This document shows positions 38,181 to 47,812 of a DNA stretch of 64,000 bases, in pieces. Under the pieces are notes generated by a model. It had not been told where the DNA came from. It saw only the letters and a list, made by a program, of their open reading frames with translations, and did no database searches. Numbering within the stretch: position 1 is the stretch's first letter; the number at the start of each line of letters is the position of its first letter. Source of the DNA: Paenibacillus bovis (GTDB lineage: Bacteria; Bacillota; Bacilli; Paenibacillales; Paenibacillaceae); assembly GCF_001421015.2 (NCBI RefSeq), contig NZ_CP013023.1, positions 5,190,001 through 5,254,000 on the forward strand, written 5' to 3'. The translations under genes and the position numbers were made by a program.

Positions 38181-40181
38181 TTAGCTGATTTCTGCCCGCA
38201 GTTCCAGTACCGCATCACGCAGTTCGGCGGCACGTTCGAACTGAAGCTCTTTGGCAGCAGACTTCATCTCGTTCTCCAGACGCTGAATCAGCGCCATCCG
38301 GTCGCGCTTGGACATCTTGGCTTTGCCTGCTTCCGCCATATAGTCCGCTTTGCCTTCAGCCACTTTGGTCGCTTCAATGACATCACGTACTTTTTTGCGG
38401 ATCGTTTGTGGGGTAATGCCATGTTCTTCGTTATAGGCAATCTGGATCGTACGGCGGCGTTCGGTTTCCCGCATGGCGCTAGCCATGGAGTCGGTCACTT
38501 TGTCACCGTACATAATAACCCGGCCTTCGGAGTTACGCGCTGCCCGTCCAATCGTCTGTATAAGCGAACGCTCCGAACGCAGGAATCCTTCCTTGTCGGC
38601 ATCCAGAATAGTGACCAGCGAAACTTCCGGCAGATCCAATCCTTCCCGCAGCAGGTTGATCCCGACAAGCACATGGAATGTACCCAGCCGCAGATCCCTC
38701 AGAATAGCCATACGCTCCAATGTCTTGATATCGGAGTGCATATACCTGACCTTGATTCCGACTTCTTTGAGATAATCGGTGAGATCTTCGGACATTTTCT
38801 TGGTCAGCGTCGTAACCAGTACGCGCTCATCCCGTTCAATCCGAATACGAATCTCATTGATCAGATCATCAATCTGTCCTTTGGTCGGACGCACTTCGAT
38901 AATCGGATCCAGCAAGCCGGTAGGACGGATAATCTGCTGAGTCGTTGTCTCGCAGTGCTCTAGCTCATAAGGTCCCGGCGTAGCCGATACGAAAATGATC
39001 TGATTGATCTTGTCCTCAAACTCTTCAAATTTCAATGGACGGTTATCCAGTGCAGATGGCAGACGGAATCCGTGATCCACCAGCACATTTTTGCGCGCCT
39101 GGTCACCATTGTACATCGCCCGGATCTGCGGCAGGGTCACATGCGACTCATCGACCACAATCAGCATGTCATCCGGGAAATAGTCCAGCAGGGTAAACGG
39201 CGTATCTCCACGTTCACGGAAAGTCAGCGGCCCGGAATAGTTCTCGATACCGGAGCAGAAACCGACTTCTTTCATCATCTCGATATCATAGCGGGTACGC
39301 TGTTCGAGCCGCTGCGCTTCTAGCAATTTGCCCTGCTCATTGAGCACGGCGAGGCGGTCTTCCAGTTCACGCTCGATATTTTTGAGCGCGACTTTCATCG
39401 TCTCTTCTTTGGTAACAAAGTGAGACGCCGGGAAAATCGCAATATGTTCGCGTTCACCGATCAGCTCGCCGGTCAGTACATCAATCTCGGTAATCCGTTC
39501 GATCTCATCCCCGAACAGTTCGACCCGTATAGCATGCTCACTTTTGGAAGCCGGGAAAATCTCGATAACGTCGCCCCGTACCCGGAAAGTACCGCGCACA
39601 AAATTGATATCATTGCGCTGATACTGGATATCGACCAGACGCGACAAAATCTCGTTGCGTGACTTTTCCATGCCTACACGCAGAGACAGCAGCATGCCAC
39701 CATATTCCTGCGGCGAACCGAGACCATAGATACAGGATACGCTGGCTACAATAATAACATCACGGCGTTCAAACAGTGAGCTAGTCGCCGAGTGACGAAG
39801 CTTGTCGATCTCTTCATTAATACTGGAGTCTTTCTCGATATACGTGTCGGAAGACGGAATATACGCTTCCGGCTGATAATAATCATAATAGCTGACAAAA
39901 TAATCGACCGAGTTATTGGGGAAAAATTCCTTGAACTCGCTCGCCAGCTGGGCTGCCAACGTCTTGTTATGTGCAATAACCAGTGTAGGACGCTGGAGCT
40001 TGGAAATCGTCTGTGCAACAGTAAAGGTCTTTCCTGTACCGGTCGCGCCCAGCAGTGTCTGGAACTTCTTGCCCTGCTGTACGCCCTGTACGAGCTCTTC
40101 AATCGCGGCAGGCTGGTCACCCTGCGGAGTGAATTCCGACTCTATCTCGAATTTTTTGGAGCTGACAACAATATCGTTCAT
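38181..40181 (-). CDS. uvrB: Excinuclease ABC subunit B (UvrB)
   Basis: Damage-verifying helicase-like subunit of nucleotide excision repair, loaded by UvrA. 666 aa. Motifs: Walker [13 protein letters not shown] (~45-56), damage-clamp hairpin [26 protein letters not shown], helicase motifs V and VI ([19 protein letters not shown]), and the C-terminal UVR domain ([22 protein letters not shown]). Ribosome site AGGGTGAT before the ATG. A promoter and a LexA-like site are upstream. Confidence 0.97.
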   Translation of the reverse strand: MNDIVVSSKKFEIESEFTPQGDQPAAIEELVQGVQQGKKFQTLLGATGTGKTFTVAQTISKLQRPTLVIAHNKTLAAQLASEFKEFFPNNSVDYFVSYYDYYQPEAYIPSSDTYIEKDSSINEEIDKLRHSATSSLFERRDVIIVASVSCIYGLGSPQEYGGMLLSLRVGMEKSRNEILSRLVDIQYQRNDINFVRGTFRVRGDVIEIFPASKSEHAIRVELFGDEIERITEIDVLTGELIGEREHIAIFPASHFVTKEETMKVALKNIERELEDRLAVLNEQGKLLEAQRLEQRTRYDIEMMKEVGFCSGIENYSGPLTFRERGDTPFTLLDYFPDDMLIVVDESHVTLPQIRAMYNGDQARKNVLVDHGFRLPSALDNRPLKFEEFEDKINQIIFVSATPGPYELEHCETTTQQIIRPTGLLDPIIEVRPTKGQIDDLINEIRIRIERDERVLVTTLTKKMSEDLTDYLKEVGIKVRYMHSDIKTLERMAILRDLRLGTFHVLVGINLLREGLDLPEVSLVTILDADKEGFLRSERSLIQTIGRAARNSEGRVIMYGDKVTDSMASAMRETERRRTIQIAYNEEHGITPQTIRKKVRDVIEATKVAEGKADYMAEAGKAKMSKRDRMALIQRLENEMKSAAKELQFERAAELRDAVLELRAEIS

Positions 40182-40372
40182 TGCCCTGCATCACCCTATC
40201 GTCTAAAATATATATTACGCTTGCCCGATAATAACAAAAGAGACCGTTCATCAGAGTGCCGGACACATAATACTTTACCCAACGTTGGCTGTAATGGCAC
40301 ATCCTGAATAGACGAATCTCATTATTGGTTAATACTTATATAACATAATTTAACAACCTAATGTTCCAAATA

Positions 40373-40386
40373 GGAATGTTTGTTCC
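40373..40386 (-). promoter_or_regulatory. LexA (SOS) box candidate of uvrB
   Basis: GGAATGTTTGTTCC has symmetric GGAA/TTCC arms and is close to the Firmicute LexA box (GAAC-N4-GTTC; one half has GAAT instead of GAAC). It overlaps the predicted transcription start of uvrB, a normal operator position, and uvrB is a known SOS gene in Bacillus. Confidence 0.55.
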
Positions 40387-40391
40387 CTTCT

Positions 40392-40420
40392 ATTATACTC
40401 TCCAAATTTTACTTATGCAA
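40392..40420 (-). promoter_or_regulatory. Sigma-A promoter of uvrB
   Basis: On the minus strand -35 TTGCAT (40415-40420, 4 of 6), 17-bp spacer, -10 TATAAT (40392-40397, perfect). It starts the transcript ~200 bp upstream of the uvrB ATG. Confidence 0.7.
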
Positions 40421-40427
40421 TTGAAAC

Positions 40428-40464
40428 ACGTCTGTAAACGACAAATTTTTCAGACGTTTTTTTC
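40428..40464 (+). terminator. Orphan terminator-like hairpin upstream of the motA-like gene
   Basis: ACGTCTG (40428-40434) / CAGACGT (40451-40457) is followed by a seven-T run on the plus strand. No plus-strand gene precedes it. It could end antisense transcription towards uvrB or act as an attenuator in a leader of the stator genes. Confidence 0.6.
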
Positions 40465-40552
40465 ATATCAAGGCATGGCCTGCTTTCTTTCCAGGGGGCT
40501 GGCACACAGTTACAGCTAACTACTTCCCAGACGCAGAACAGGAGATGGATAC

Positions 40553-41338
40553 ATGGATTTAACAACGATTATCGGTATTATTGCAGGGATCGCTGCATTG
40601 ATTGGGGGGTTTTTATGGGAAGGCGGCGACGCGGGAGGATTGCTTCAGGGAGCGGCTGCACTGATCGTGTTTGGTGGTACAGCCGCCGCTGTCGCTATCA
40701 GTTTTCCGGCTTCGCGTCTGAAAAGACTGCCGCAGGCTATCCGGACGGTACTTGTTCCGGTTCGCTCGGATAATGAGCAGCTGATCGAAGATGTGGTTAA
40801 TATGTCCATGCATGCCCGGCGCGCCGGAGTACTCGCTCTGGAGCCGCAAGCGGTATCGCATGAAAATGCTTTTCTACGCGAAGGTCTGCAGCAGGTTGTG
40901 GATGGCACGGACCGGGACGTTATCCGTCAGATTCTTGAACTGGAGATGGCCAAAGTCGAGCAGGAATATGAACAGCATGCCAAAATTTTCGATTCGGCCG
41001 GTGGTTACGCACCGACTATGGGGATTATCGGTACGGTCATGGGTCTGATCCAGGTACTGGGCAGTCTCAGTGAGCCTACCGGTCTGGGCAGTTCGATAGC
41101 TGTAGCTTTTACCGCTACCCTGTACGGTGTAGCCAGCGCCAACCTGATTTTCCTGCCGCTCGCTTCCAAGATCCGGGCGCGCAGTGAACTGGAGACGCTG
41201 ACAATGGAAATGCTGCTCGAAGGTATCCTTTCTATCCAGAATGGAGAAAATCCTCAGTTGGTACGACGCAAACTGGAGACCTTCCTGACAGATACAGATG
41301 GTTATTCCGATAACGAACCACGAATGAGGGAGGAATAA
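40553..41338 (+). CDS. Flagellar stator subunit A (MotA/MotP type)
   Basis: 261 aa, four predicted helices (about 3-22, 30-50, 150-172, 180-202) with the proton-channel/ExbB-family motif GGYAPTMGIIGTVMGLI, whose Pro is conserved in MotA, followed by SSIAVAFTATLYGVASANLIFLPLA. Together with the next gene it forms a flagellar stator that couples ion flow to rotation. Whether it uses H+ or Na+ (MotP) cannot be decided from these motifs. GGAG lies 8 nt before the ATG; the spacing to motB is 2 bp. Confidence 0.88.
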   Translation: MDLTTIIGIIAGIAALIGGFLWEGGDAGGLLQGAAALIVFGGTAAAVAISFPASRLKRLPQAIRTVLVPVRSDNEQLIEDVVNMSMHARRAGVLALEPQAVSHENAFLREGLQQVVDGTDRDVIRQILELEMAKVEQEYEQHAKIFDSAGGYAPTMGIIGTVMGLIQVLGSLSEPTGLGSSIAVAFTATLYGVASANLIFLPLASKIRARSELETLTMEMLLEGILSIQNGENPQLVRRKLETFLTDTDGYSDNEPRMREE

Positions 41339-41340
41339 CG

Positions 41341-42147
41341 ATGCGACGTTATTCTCGCCGCAACAAAAATACCGGACATGATCACAAAGATCGTTGGTTG
41401 ATTACTTATGCCGATTTGATTACACTGCTGCTAATTTTCTTTGTCGTGATGTATTCGGTCAGCCAGATTGATTCCGATAAATACAAAGTGTTGACCGAGT
41501 CGCTGCAGCTCACTTTCCAGAGTGCCAACTCGGTGCTGGACGGCGGCAAGGGCGTTACCGGTACCGCTGGTCAGAATGTGAACAACGGTGGTACCGACTC
41601 CGAGCAGAATCAGGCAGGACAGCAAGGCGGCGACAAAGGGCAGGAACAGCTGACCAGCCGCGAAGAAGCTTTTCGCAAGCAGGAGCAGGAACTTGCCAAT
41701 CTGATGCAGGTTATTGAAAATTATGTAGATACCAACAATCTGCAGAATCAGGTATCGGTAGTGGATAAGCCGCAGGGGATCTCTATTACCCTGAGCGACC
41801 AATTCCTGTTCGACGAAGGTCAAGCCGATCTCAAAGCGCGTTCACTGGGCACATTGGCTCGGCTCGCCAGCCTGTTCCAGTCGATCAATACAACTATCAG
41901 TATCGAGGGGCATACAGACAATCTGCCGATCGTCTATGCTTCCCGATATCAGGATAACTGGGAGTTGTCAGGCGCACGGGCCTTGTCCGTACTGCGTTAT
42001 TTTATTGATACAAAGAAACTGGATCAGGCCAATTTTCAGTATGCGGGTTATGGAGCGACGCGTCCTTCAGCCGACAACTCTACCGCTGCCGGACGCCAGA
42101 AAAACCGGCGCGTGGAAATTATCGTGCTGCGCCAGCTGCAAGAATAG
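41341..42147 (+). CDS. Flagellar stator subunit B (MotB/MotS type, OmpA-like)
   Basis: 268 aa. One N-terminal helix carries the ion-binding Asp in YADLITLLLIFFVVMYSVS; a Gln/Gly-rich linker (90-115) precedes the OmpA-like peptidoglycan-binding domain with SIEGHTDNLPI, NWELSGARALSVLRYF and RQKNRRVEIIVL. Anchors the stator to the wall. GGGAGG is 7 nt before the ATG. The pair lies beside cell-division genes rather than in a flagellar operon, as for many Paenibacillus motor genes. Confidence 0.9.
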   Translation: MRRYSRRNKNTGHDHKDRWLITYADLITLLLIFFVVMYSVSQIDSDKYKVLTESLQLTFQSANSVLDGGKGVTGTAGQNVNNGGTDSEQNQAGQQGGDKGQEQLTSREEAFRKQEQELANLMQVIENYVDTNNLQNQVSVVDKPQGISITLSDQFLFDEGQADLKARSLGTLARLASLFQSINTTISIEGHTDNLPIVYASRYQDNWELSGARALSVLRYFIDTKKLDQANFQYAGYGATRPSADNSTAAGRQKNRRVEIIVLRQLQE

Positions 42148-42170
42148 CCGGATACAAGCCAGATATAGCA

Positions 42171-42220
42171 AAAGCACACGGACAGCGGGATACTCCCGGA
42201 TAGTCCGTGTGCTTTTATTA
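42171..42220 (+). terminator. Bidirectional terminator after the stator genes
   Basis: AGCACACGGAC (42173-42183) / GTCCGTGTGCT (42203-42213) is perfect over 11 bp and followed by TTTATTATTG. The A run before it lets it serve the convergent minJ-like gene too. Confidence 0.85.
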
Positions 42221-42349
42221 TTGTTCATACGACCGTAATGATTGTAAATCATAGGCTTCATAGTCATATGATTCATAGTATGGATAATGTCATGATCTGC
42301 TGAATAGTATTATGATCCGCTTTATGGATTCCCTTGTTTATAGATCGTC

Positions 42350-43792
42350 TTAGTGCTTGTTGTTATCTGTACGGCGTTTTCGTTTCGGAAGACTATAGTT
42401 ATCATCAGACAGTGCAGATTGATGATCTTCGGGCGCTGTATCTAGCTTTTCTGCCGGAGAAACAGGTTCTTCTGACAAAACTGCTGATTCGGCAGCCAAT
42501 AGCAAGTTGCCGGATGATTCCGTATTTCCCGAGGAAAGACGCCGCGTTCGCGGACGAACCAACAAATGAAAAGCAGACAGTTGCTGAATATCAGGAGAAA
42601 CAGGTGCGTGATCATCGGGAGCAAAAATCATGCCCAGCTGATGATGATCCCCGGCGTAAATCGCTCGCTGCAAAAACTTGCTTTCTCCATGAATATTGAG
42701 GATTTCCAGCTTGCAAAAAGCCGGATTCATTCGCAGTGCTTCATGCAGAGATTGCGGATGATGTACAGGTATGCCGTTTACTTTATAGACCGTCTCCGCA
42801 GCTCGAATGCCCAGTTCATGCGCCGGGCTGCCGGGAATAACATCCAGTATCCGCAGACCGCGCAGTGTCTCGGTATACAGCGGTATACTCTCCAGTTCTT
42901 CACGTCTGCTCAGATAGACAACCACCTCGCGCCAGATCACAGCGATACAGATAGCGGGCACAGCCAGTGGCGGCCACCAGAGTGCGCCGGCAGCCAGCAC
43001 CAGCAGTGCCAAGCTGCCGAGCAGCAGCCGCTTGGATACGATACGTGCCTTGTCTCCAGGCAGTCGGCTCTGGGTCAGGATACTGCAGCCAATCATCACC
43101 GGCAGCGCGGTAACTACTGCTCCGCCGCTCCAGAATTCACCGTTATGCAGCGGCGTCCAGGGTAAAATAAACCCACCAGCCGCCGGCATCAGCAGCCAGA
43201 GCGGTACCGGCCAAAAAGCTTCCATCGCATAGGCCCCTACCGGCTTGCCCCGCTTGCCCTCGATCACTACCGGCGAAGACAAAGCAGGTCCCTGCAGACG
43301 GAACAGTACCGCTTCGGCCGCCTGCAGCAGCACGGCAATCATCAGCAGGCCCGGCAGATCCGCCTGACGAATAGCTATTACCGTCTGTCCAATCCAGCCT
43401 TGCGGTTGCCATGACGGGAAAAGCAGTAACGCTACATGAACTACCATCAGCACAGCGAGCGCATCCATCAGGTGCGCCAGACGCAGGCGAATCAGCGACA
43501 GCAGCACGATGATGATACCGAGGCACCAGACGATTTCCTTTTCGATATGTATACCAATTCCAAGCATGACTGCCGACAGAATACACCCAATAACCAGTCC
43601 GGTAAGAACGGTACGAACTACCCTGCCGGCATAAATATGTACACGTATATTAAACAGTTTGCGTTCCAGTATTCCCTGCCGCCGATAATGCAGCAGCAAT
43701 CCAATCAGAAATATATAGTAAAATGGCTGCGAAAGCAGCTGTCCTATCGCCCCACCAGTGATACGGAGTGCTTCTCCCAACACTGCCATCAC
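42350..43792 (-). CDS. PDZ-domain polytopic membrane protein, MinJ-like
   Basis: 480 aa with about eight hydrophobic helices (to ~300) and a C-terminal PDZ domain (GLRILDVIPGSPAHELGIRAAETVYKVNG), then a charged, low-complexity tail. Bacillus MinJ (397 aa) has the same build and sits in the same neighbourhood (ftsE-ftsX-ctpB-minJ), where it bridges DivIVA and MinD in septum placement. The assignment rests on architecture and synteny. Start GTG at 43792 with AAAGGAG 8 nt upstream. A terminator (43860-43886) separates it from ctpB. Confidence 0.75.
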   Translation of the reverse strand: MMAVLGEALRITGGAIGQLLSQPFYYIFLIGLLLHYRRQGILERKLFNIRVHIYAGRVVRTVLTGLVIGCILSAVMLGIGIHIEKEIVWCLGIIIVLLSLIRLRLAHLMDALAVLMVVHVALLLFPSWQPQGWIGQTVIAIRQADLPGLLMIAVLLQAAEAVLFRLQGPALSSPVVIEGKRGKPVGAYAMEAFWPVPLWLLMPAAGGFILPWTPLHNGEFWSGGAVVTALPVMIGCSILTQSRLPGDKARIVSKRLLLGSLALLVLAAGALWWPPLAVPAICIAVIWREVVVYLSRREELESIPLYTETLRGLRILDVIPGSPAHELGIRAAETVYKVNGIPVHHPQSLHEALRMNPAFCKLEILNIHGESKFLQRAIYAGDHHQLGMIFAPDDHAPVSPDIQQLSAFHLLVRPRTRRLSSGNTESSGNLLLAAESAVLSEEPVSPAEKLDTAPEDHQSALSDDNYSLPKRKRRTDNNKH

Positions 43793-43859
43793 GCTTCACA
43801 CTCCTTTGCTTTCCATACCTGCCAACTTGCTGTCCAACATTCTTTATTGTACATAAAAA

Positions 43860-43886
43860 AAGAAGGCTGTGACAGCCTTCTTTTTA
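43860..43886 (-). terminator. Intrinsic terminator of the ctpB-like gene
   Basis: AAGAAGGCTGT-GA-CAGCCTTCTT (43860-43883) is a near-perfect stem with A and T runs on both sides; on the minus strand it is 73 bp past the stop at 43959. Confidence 0.9.
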
Positions 43887-43958
43887 CAATCCATCGTCTT
43901 ATTACTCAGATGCAATTCCGACGGTTCCATGCTGTTATAGCATTATACTCCGTGGACT

Positions 43959-45416
43959 TTACTTTGTTGCGCTCAACTGCTGCTTCACGCCGGCGATGGC
44001 TTTATTCAGTTGTACATCGTATTGCGGGTCCTGGATATGCTTGATCAGTTCGGCTTCCAATTCAGCTGCTGTTTTGGCATCCAGTGTACCGTTAACAACA
44101 AGCTTGTGATCTTTTTGGAAAGTTTTCACTGCTATTTCGGTACTGCGATCAAAATAGCCATCTTTACGATCTACTTTGTAATCCAGTCCGGCAAGCATAA
44201 TCTGCGCACTTTTCACATCATTGTTATTCATATCGTACTTGAGGGTTTTATCCTTGTTGATCGGTGTCACCGTGTAATAATCCGGTGGAGCCACTTTTAC
44301 GTCGGGCTTGATTCCTTTTTTGTGAATCCAGTCACCGTTAGGTGTCAGCCACTTGGCAATCGTAATCTTGATCAGACTGCCATCATTGAACAGATTATCC
44401 ATACTGGTCTGCACGGTGCCTTTACCGTAGGTCGTTTCTCCATACAGCGTAGCGCCGGCAGACTGCTTGAGGGCACCTGCCAGAATCTCGGAGGCACTCG
44501 CACTGCCACCATTGGTTACAACCGCGATCGGATAGTTTACTCCCTGACCGTTCGAGTTGGTTACCTGACGCTGACCGTTTTTGTCCTCGACCTGTACCAG
44601 AGCTTTGCCTTTGGGTACAAATTGTTCTGCCATTTCTTCAACGACAGACAATACACCGCCTGGATTGTTACGTACATCGATTACAAGTCCCTTCATGCCC
44701 TGGGCATCCAGCTTGTGCAGCTCCTCTTCGAAGCGCTGCGCTGTATTCAGGGAGAACTGGGTAATCTCGATTACACCGATTTTATCCTTGGTCATACGTG
44801 CGTATACCGTCTCCATCGCGATATCATCACGTACAATATCGAATGTCATCGTATCACTGCTGCCGGCACGTTTGACTTCCAGCTTAGCCGTTGATCCTTT
44901 TTCGCCGCGGATTTTGGCAACAGCTGCATTGAGTTCTTTGCCGGACAGACTTTCTCCATTGACGGAGACAATAATATCCTTGGCACGCAGTCCGGCTTTT
45001 TCTGCCGGCGAACCTTTGATCGGAGATACAATAACAACATTACCGTTATCCTCAGACACTTCCGCGCCAATTCCGGTAAAGGAACCTGCGATCGATTCAG
45101 AGAATTGTCCGGCAGTATCGGTATCCATATAACTGGAGTAAGGATCACCAAGCGCTTCGAGCATCCCGTTGATCGCTCCATCCACCAGTTTATTTTCATC
45201 TACATTCTGGTAATAATTATTTTCAATCAGACTGGCTACCGTACTCAGCTTGCTTTGTTCCTGGTCGGTGAGTCCACCGCCACTCAGCGCGCCGATTACG
45301 CCCTGTCCCATTGAAGCTCTTTGCACAAAAGACGGTAGATTGACTACAGCCAGCGTCAGTACGCTGCTGAGCACCATCATGGCAATAATGAGCAGTGCCA
45401 CCGTGCGTTTTCTCAT
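43959..45416 (-). CDS. S41 C-terminal processing protease (CtpB-like)
   Basis: 485 aa. N-terminal helix (1-27), helical segment, PDZ domain (about 90-170: VVIVSPIKGSPAEKAGLRAKDIIVSVNG), S41 core with catalytic Ser in TNGGSASASEILAGAL and Lys in GETTYGKGTVQT, then a C-terminal peptidoglycan-binding domain (YDMNNNDVKSAQIMLAGLDY...). Members cleave C termini of exported proteins; CtpB in Bacillus cleaves SpoIVFA in sporulation. It follows the M23 gene closely (44 bp). Confidence 0.9.
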   Translation of the reverse strand: MRKRTVALLIIAMMVLSSVLTLAVVNLPSFVQRASMGQGVIGALSGGGLTDQEQSKLSTVASLIENNYYQNVDENKLVDGAINGMLEALGDPYSSYMDTDTAGQFSESIAGSFTGIGAEVSEDNGNVVIVSPIKGSPAEKAGLRAKDIIVSVNGESLSGKELNAAVAKIRGEKGSTAKLEVKRAGSSDTMTFDIVRDDIAMETVYARMTKDKIGVIEITQFSLNTAQRFEEELHKLDAQGMKGLVIDVRNNPGGVLSVVEEMAEQFVPKGKALVQVEDKNGQRQVTNSNGQGVNYPIAVVTNGGSASASEILAGALKQSAGATLYGETTYGKGTVQTSMDNLFNDGSLIKITIAKWLTPNGDWIHKKGIKPDVKVAPPDYYTVTPINKDKTLKYDMNNNDVKSAQIMLAGLDYKVDRKDGYFDRSTEIAVKTFQKDHKLVVNGTLDAKTAAELEAELIKHIQDPQYDVQLNKAIAGVKQQLSATK

Positions 45417-45460
45417 CGTGTATTACCGCCTCTCTCCATTCAACCCGTCGATCCGATAGC

Positions 45461-46765
45461 TTACAGATAACCCATCGGATCGACCGCTGTTCCATTTACC
45501 CGTACTTCAAAGTGACAGTGTGGTCCGGTAGAATTACCGGTCGAACCTACTTCGGCAATCTTTTGGCCTTTGCTAACACTCTGGCCTGAAGATACCATCA
45601 CACCACCATTACGGATATGACCGTACAATGTCTGAATACCATTGCCGTGATCGATAATAACAGCATTACCATAGCCGCTCATTGCTCCTGCTACGACTAC
45701 TGTACCACCGTCTGCTGCAATAATAGGCGTGCCCTGAGGTGCTGCAAAATCCACACCCGCGTGCAATTTGTAAATACCGGTAACCGGGTTGGTCCGATAA
45801 CCAAACGGAGAAGACAGACGAGCGCCAATAACAGGCACACCCAGCAGTCCAGTACCGCTGGCCTGGTAACCCCCGCCTCCACCACCGCTGCTACCGCCCG
45901 AAGAACTTCCTCCACCGGATGCCGCCGCTGCGGCAGCGGCTGCTGCAGCTTCTGCGGCCGCACGCGCTTCGGCTGCTGCTCGTTCTTGGGCTTCGGCAGC
46001 TGTTTTCTCACGATACAGAGCTGCACGTCTGTCAGCCAGATCCCACAGTGCCTGCTCCTGCTCTGCTGTTGCTTCTTCGGCATTCTCGATCTGCAGGTCG
46101 TATTTGGCAATCAGACGCTGTTTTTCGTTTTCTTTGGCATTCAGTTCACCTTTGCGTTCTGCTTTTTCAGCATACAGGCTTTTGGCATAGGCATACTGTG
46201 CTTTTAATTTATTTTGAGTCACAATGACAAATTGTTTGTCTTTCTCATGCTGTGCCAGGATATCCTGATCCTGGTCTACAATCATACGCAGCGAATCTGC
46301 GCGCTCTACAAAATCGGAAAAGCTGGTGGAAGACATCAGTACATCCAGATAGGATACTCTGCCATCCGTATACATCAGTCTTACGCGCGTATCAATCATG
46401 CCTTCACGTGCCTTGATACGTTCTTTGGCTTCGGCCAGATCTTTTTTGGACTGACGCAGACCCGATTCGGTCTTCGTTATATTATTGGACACCCGTGACA
46501 GCTGGCTGTTCACTTCATTAATCGCCTGCAGTACGTTACTCAGGTTTTTTTGAGCGCTTTTCTTCAGTGCTGCCGATTTTTGCTTTTGAGCCTGTGCTTT
46601 TTTCTGCTGCAGTTCAGCCTTGTGAGCCTTTTGCTCGACGGCGTTCAGTTCTTTTTGAATCTCGCTCGAAGATTTGGCAGCATATCCGTGTCCAGGTTGT
46701 ACCACTGCAGCGGCCAATAACATGATGGCCATGACTGATGCGACTTTTTTCAATTGTTTTCCCAT
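45461..46765 (-). CDS. M23 peptidoglycan hydrolase with coiled coil (EnvC/PcsB-like FtsEX partner)
   Basis: About 434 aa: signal peptide (to ~30), long coiled coil (about 35-260, rich in KKAQAQKQK and EE/AE repeats), Ala/Gly/Ser linker, and an M23 LytM domain. Zn-binding residues are all present: HAGVDFA (HxxxD), LYGH and GPHCHFEV (HxH), so it is predicted active, unlike E. coli EnvC. It lies directly after ftsE-ftsX, where FtsEX in other bacteria controls such hydrolases. The start is uncertain: ATG at 46765 sits right at an AAAAGG site; TTG at 46753 (8 nt from AAGGATGG) may be real. Confidence 0.85.
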   Translation of the reverse strand: MGKQLKKVASVMAIMLLAAAVVQPGHGYAAKSSSEIQKELNAVEQKAHKAELQQKKAQAQKQKSAALKKSAQKNLSNVLQAINEVNSQLSRVSNNITKTESGLRQSKKDLAEAKERIKAREGMIDTRVRLMYTDGRVSYLDVLMSSTSFSDFVERADSLRMIVDQDQDILAQHEKDKQFVIVTQNKLKAQYAYAKSLYAEKAERKGELNAKENEKQRLIAKYDLQIENAEEATAEQEQALWDLADRRAALYREKTAAEAQERAAAEARAAAEAAAAAAAAAASGGGSSSGGSSGGGGGGYQASGTGLLGVPVIGARLSSPFGYRTNPVTGIYKLHAGVDFAAPQGTPIIAADGGTVVVAGAMSGYGNAVIIDHGNGIQTLYGHIRNGGVMVSSGQSVSKGQKIAEVGSTGNSTGPHCHFEVRVNGTAVDPMGYL

Positions 46766-46891
46766 CCTTTTAACATTTATAGGTTGTTTGAAATAGTCGA
46801 TTCCGGCATTCAGCAATTACGTCAACTTTATTATCGGCAGCCTGAGTGGATACCTTGATAGTTTTCAAACATTTTCTGGTAAATTATTGAA

Positions 46892-47812
46892 TTAAACTTT
46901 CAGGAAACGGCGAATCGATACCGTACTTCCCCATACTCCGATCACAATGCCCAGTGCAAGCAGCAATCCGCCGAGCCACAGCCAGATTTGCTGCAGCGGG
47001 ATCAGTGTGACCATGGAGGCCATGCTGAGTGAAGTCACCGAAGCGACAACCAGCTGATGATACCCGACAAACAGAATAATAATAGTCACGATCGATCCAA
47101 TCCCGCCCAGCAGTGCCCCTTCTATAAAGAACGGCCACCGGATAAACTGATTGGTCGCACCGACAAGCTTCATAATACTGATCTCCCGGCGGCGTGCCAG
47201 GATCGTCACACGAATTGTATTGGCAATCAGGAACATCGCCATCAGTGCCAGAGCCGCAACCAGGATCAATCCAATATTGCGGATCAATGCTGTAACCTTG
47301 AACAAGGTCTGTACCGTCTCACCACCATAACGTACTTTGAGAATCGGCTTCTCTACATGCTCCGTATTGAGTGCTTCGATCTTTTGAGCAACAAAAGGTA
47401 CAGTGGTTGCTTCGATTACCTGCACCCGGAAAGCATCCGGCAGCGGGTTGTTATCTTTGGCATAGCCTTCAAGGAAGCTTTCGCCGCCCTCGCCGAGGTT
47501 CTCACGCAGCTCTTCCAATCCCTTATCCTTGGGGATATAACGGATATTGCTGACTTCCGGCATTTTGCTAATTTCGTCCTGCAGCTGTTCGCGCAGGTCT
47601 TGATTCACATTCAGTTCCAAAAATACATTGACTTCTACCTGACTGTCAGCCTGGTCTGCCAGGTTATTGACATTAAAAACGAGCAGTATAAATACGCCCA
47701 AAATAAACAGGGACACAATAATCGAGGTGATGGACGCTATCGACATCCATCCGTTGCGGAATACGCTTCTAAACCCTTCCCGCATGTGCCGCAAGAAGGT
47801 ACTAAAATTCAT
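46892..47812 (-). CDS. ftsX: Cell-division ABC transporter permease FtsX
   Basis: ~306 aa with four helices (about 25-50, 175-200, 220-245, 275-298) and a large external loop (about 55-165), the FtsX layout. With FtsE it transmits signals to a cell-wall hydrolase. The ATG at 47812 ([14 protein letters not shown]) has GGGGAG 7 nt upstream; it overlaps the ftsE end by 11 bp, supporting coupled translation. The open frame starts 11 codons earlier without homology. Confidence 0.95.
   Translation of the reverse strand: MNFSTFLRHMREGFRSVFRNGWMSIASITSIIVSLFILGVFILLVFNVNNLADQADSQVEVNVFLELNVNQDLREQLQDEISKMPEVSNIRYIPKDKGLEELRENLGEGGESFLEGYAKDNNPLPDAFRVQVIEATTVPFVAQKIEALNTEHVEKPILKVRYGGETVQTLFKVTALIRNIGLILVAALALMAMFLIANTIRVTILARRREISIMKLVGATNQFIRWPFFIEGALLGGIGSIVTIIILFVGYHQLVVASVTSLSMASMVTLIPLQQIWLWLGGLLLALGIVIGVWGSTVSIRRFLKV

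Larger units (their letters stand above)
40182..40552. other. Divergent intergenic region uvrB / motA-like
   Basis: 371 bp without genes. It holds the uvrB promoter and LexA-like site (40373-40420) and, on the plus strand, a terminator-like hairpin (40428-40464) about 90 bp before the motA-like start. I found no sigma-D-type promoter before motA. Confidence 0.6.
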
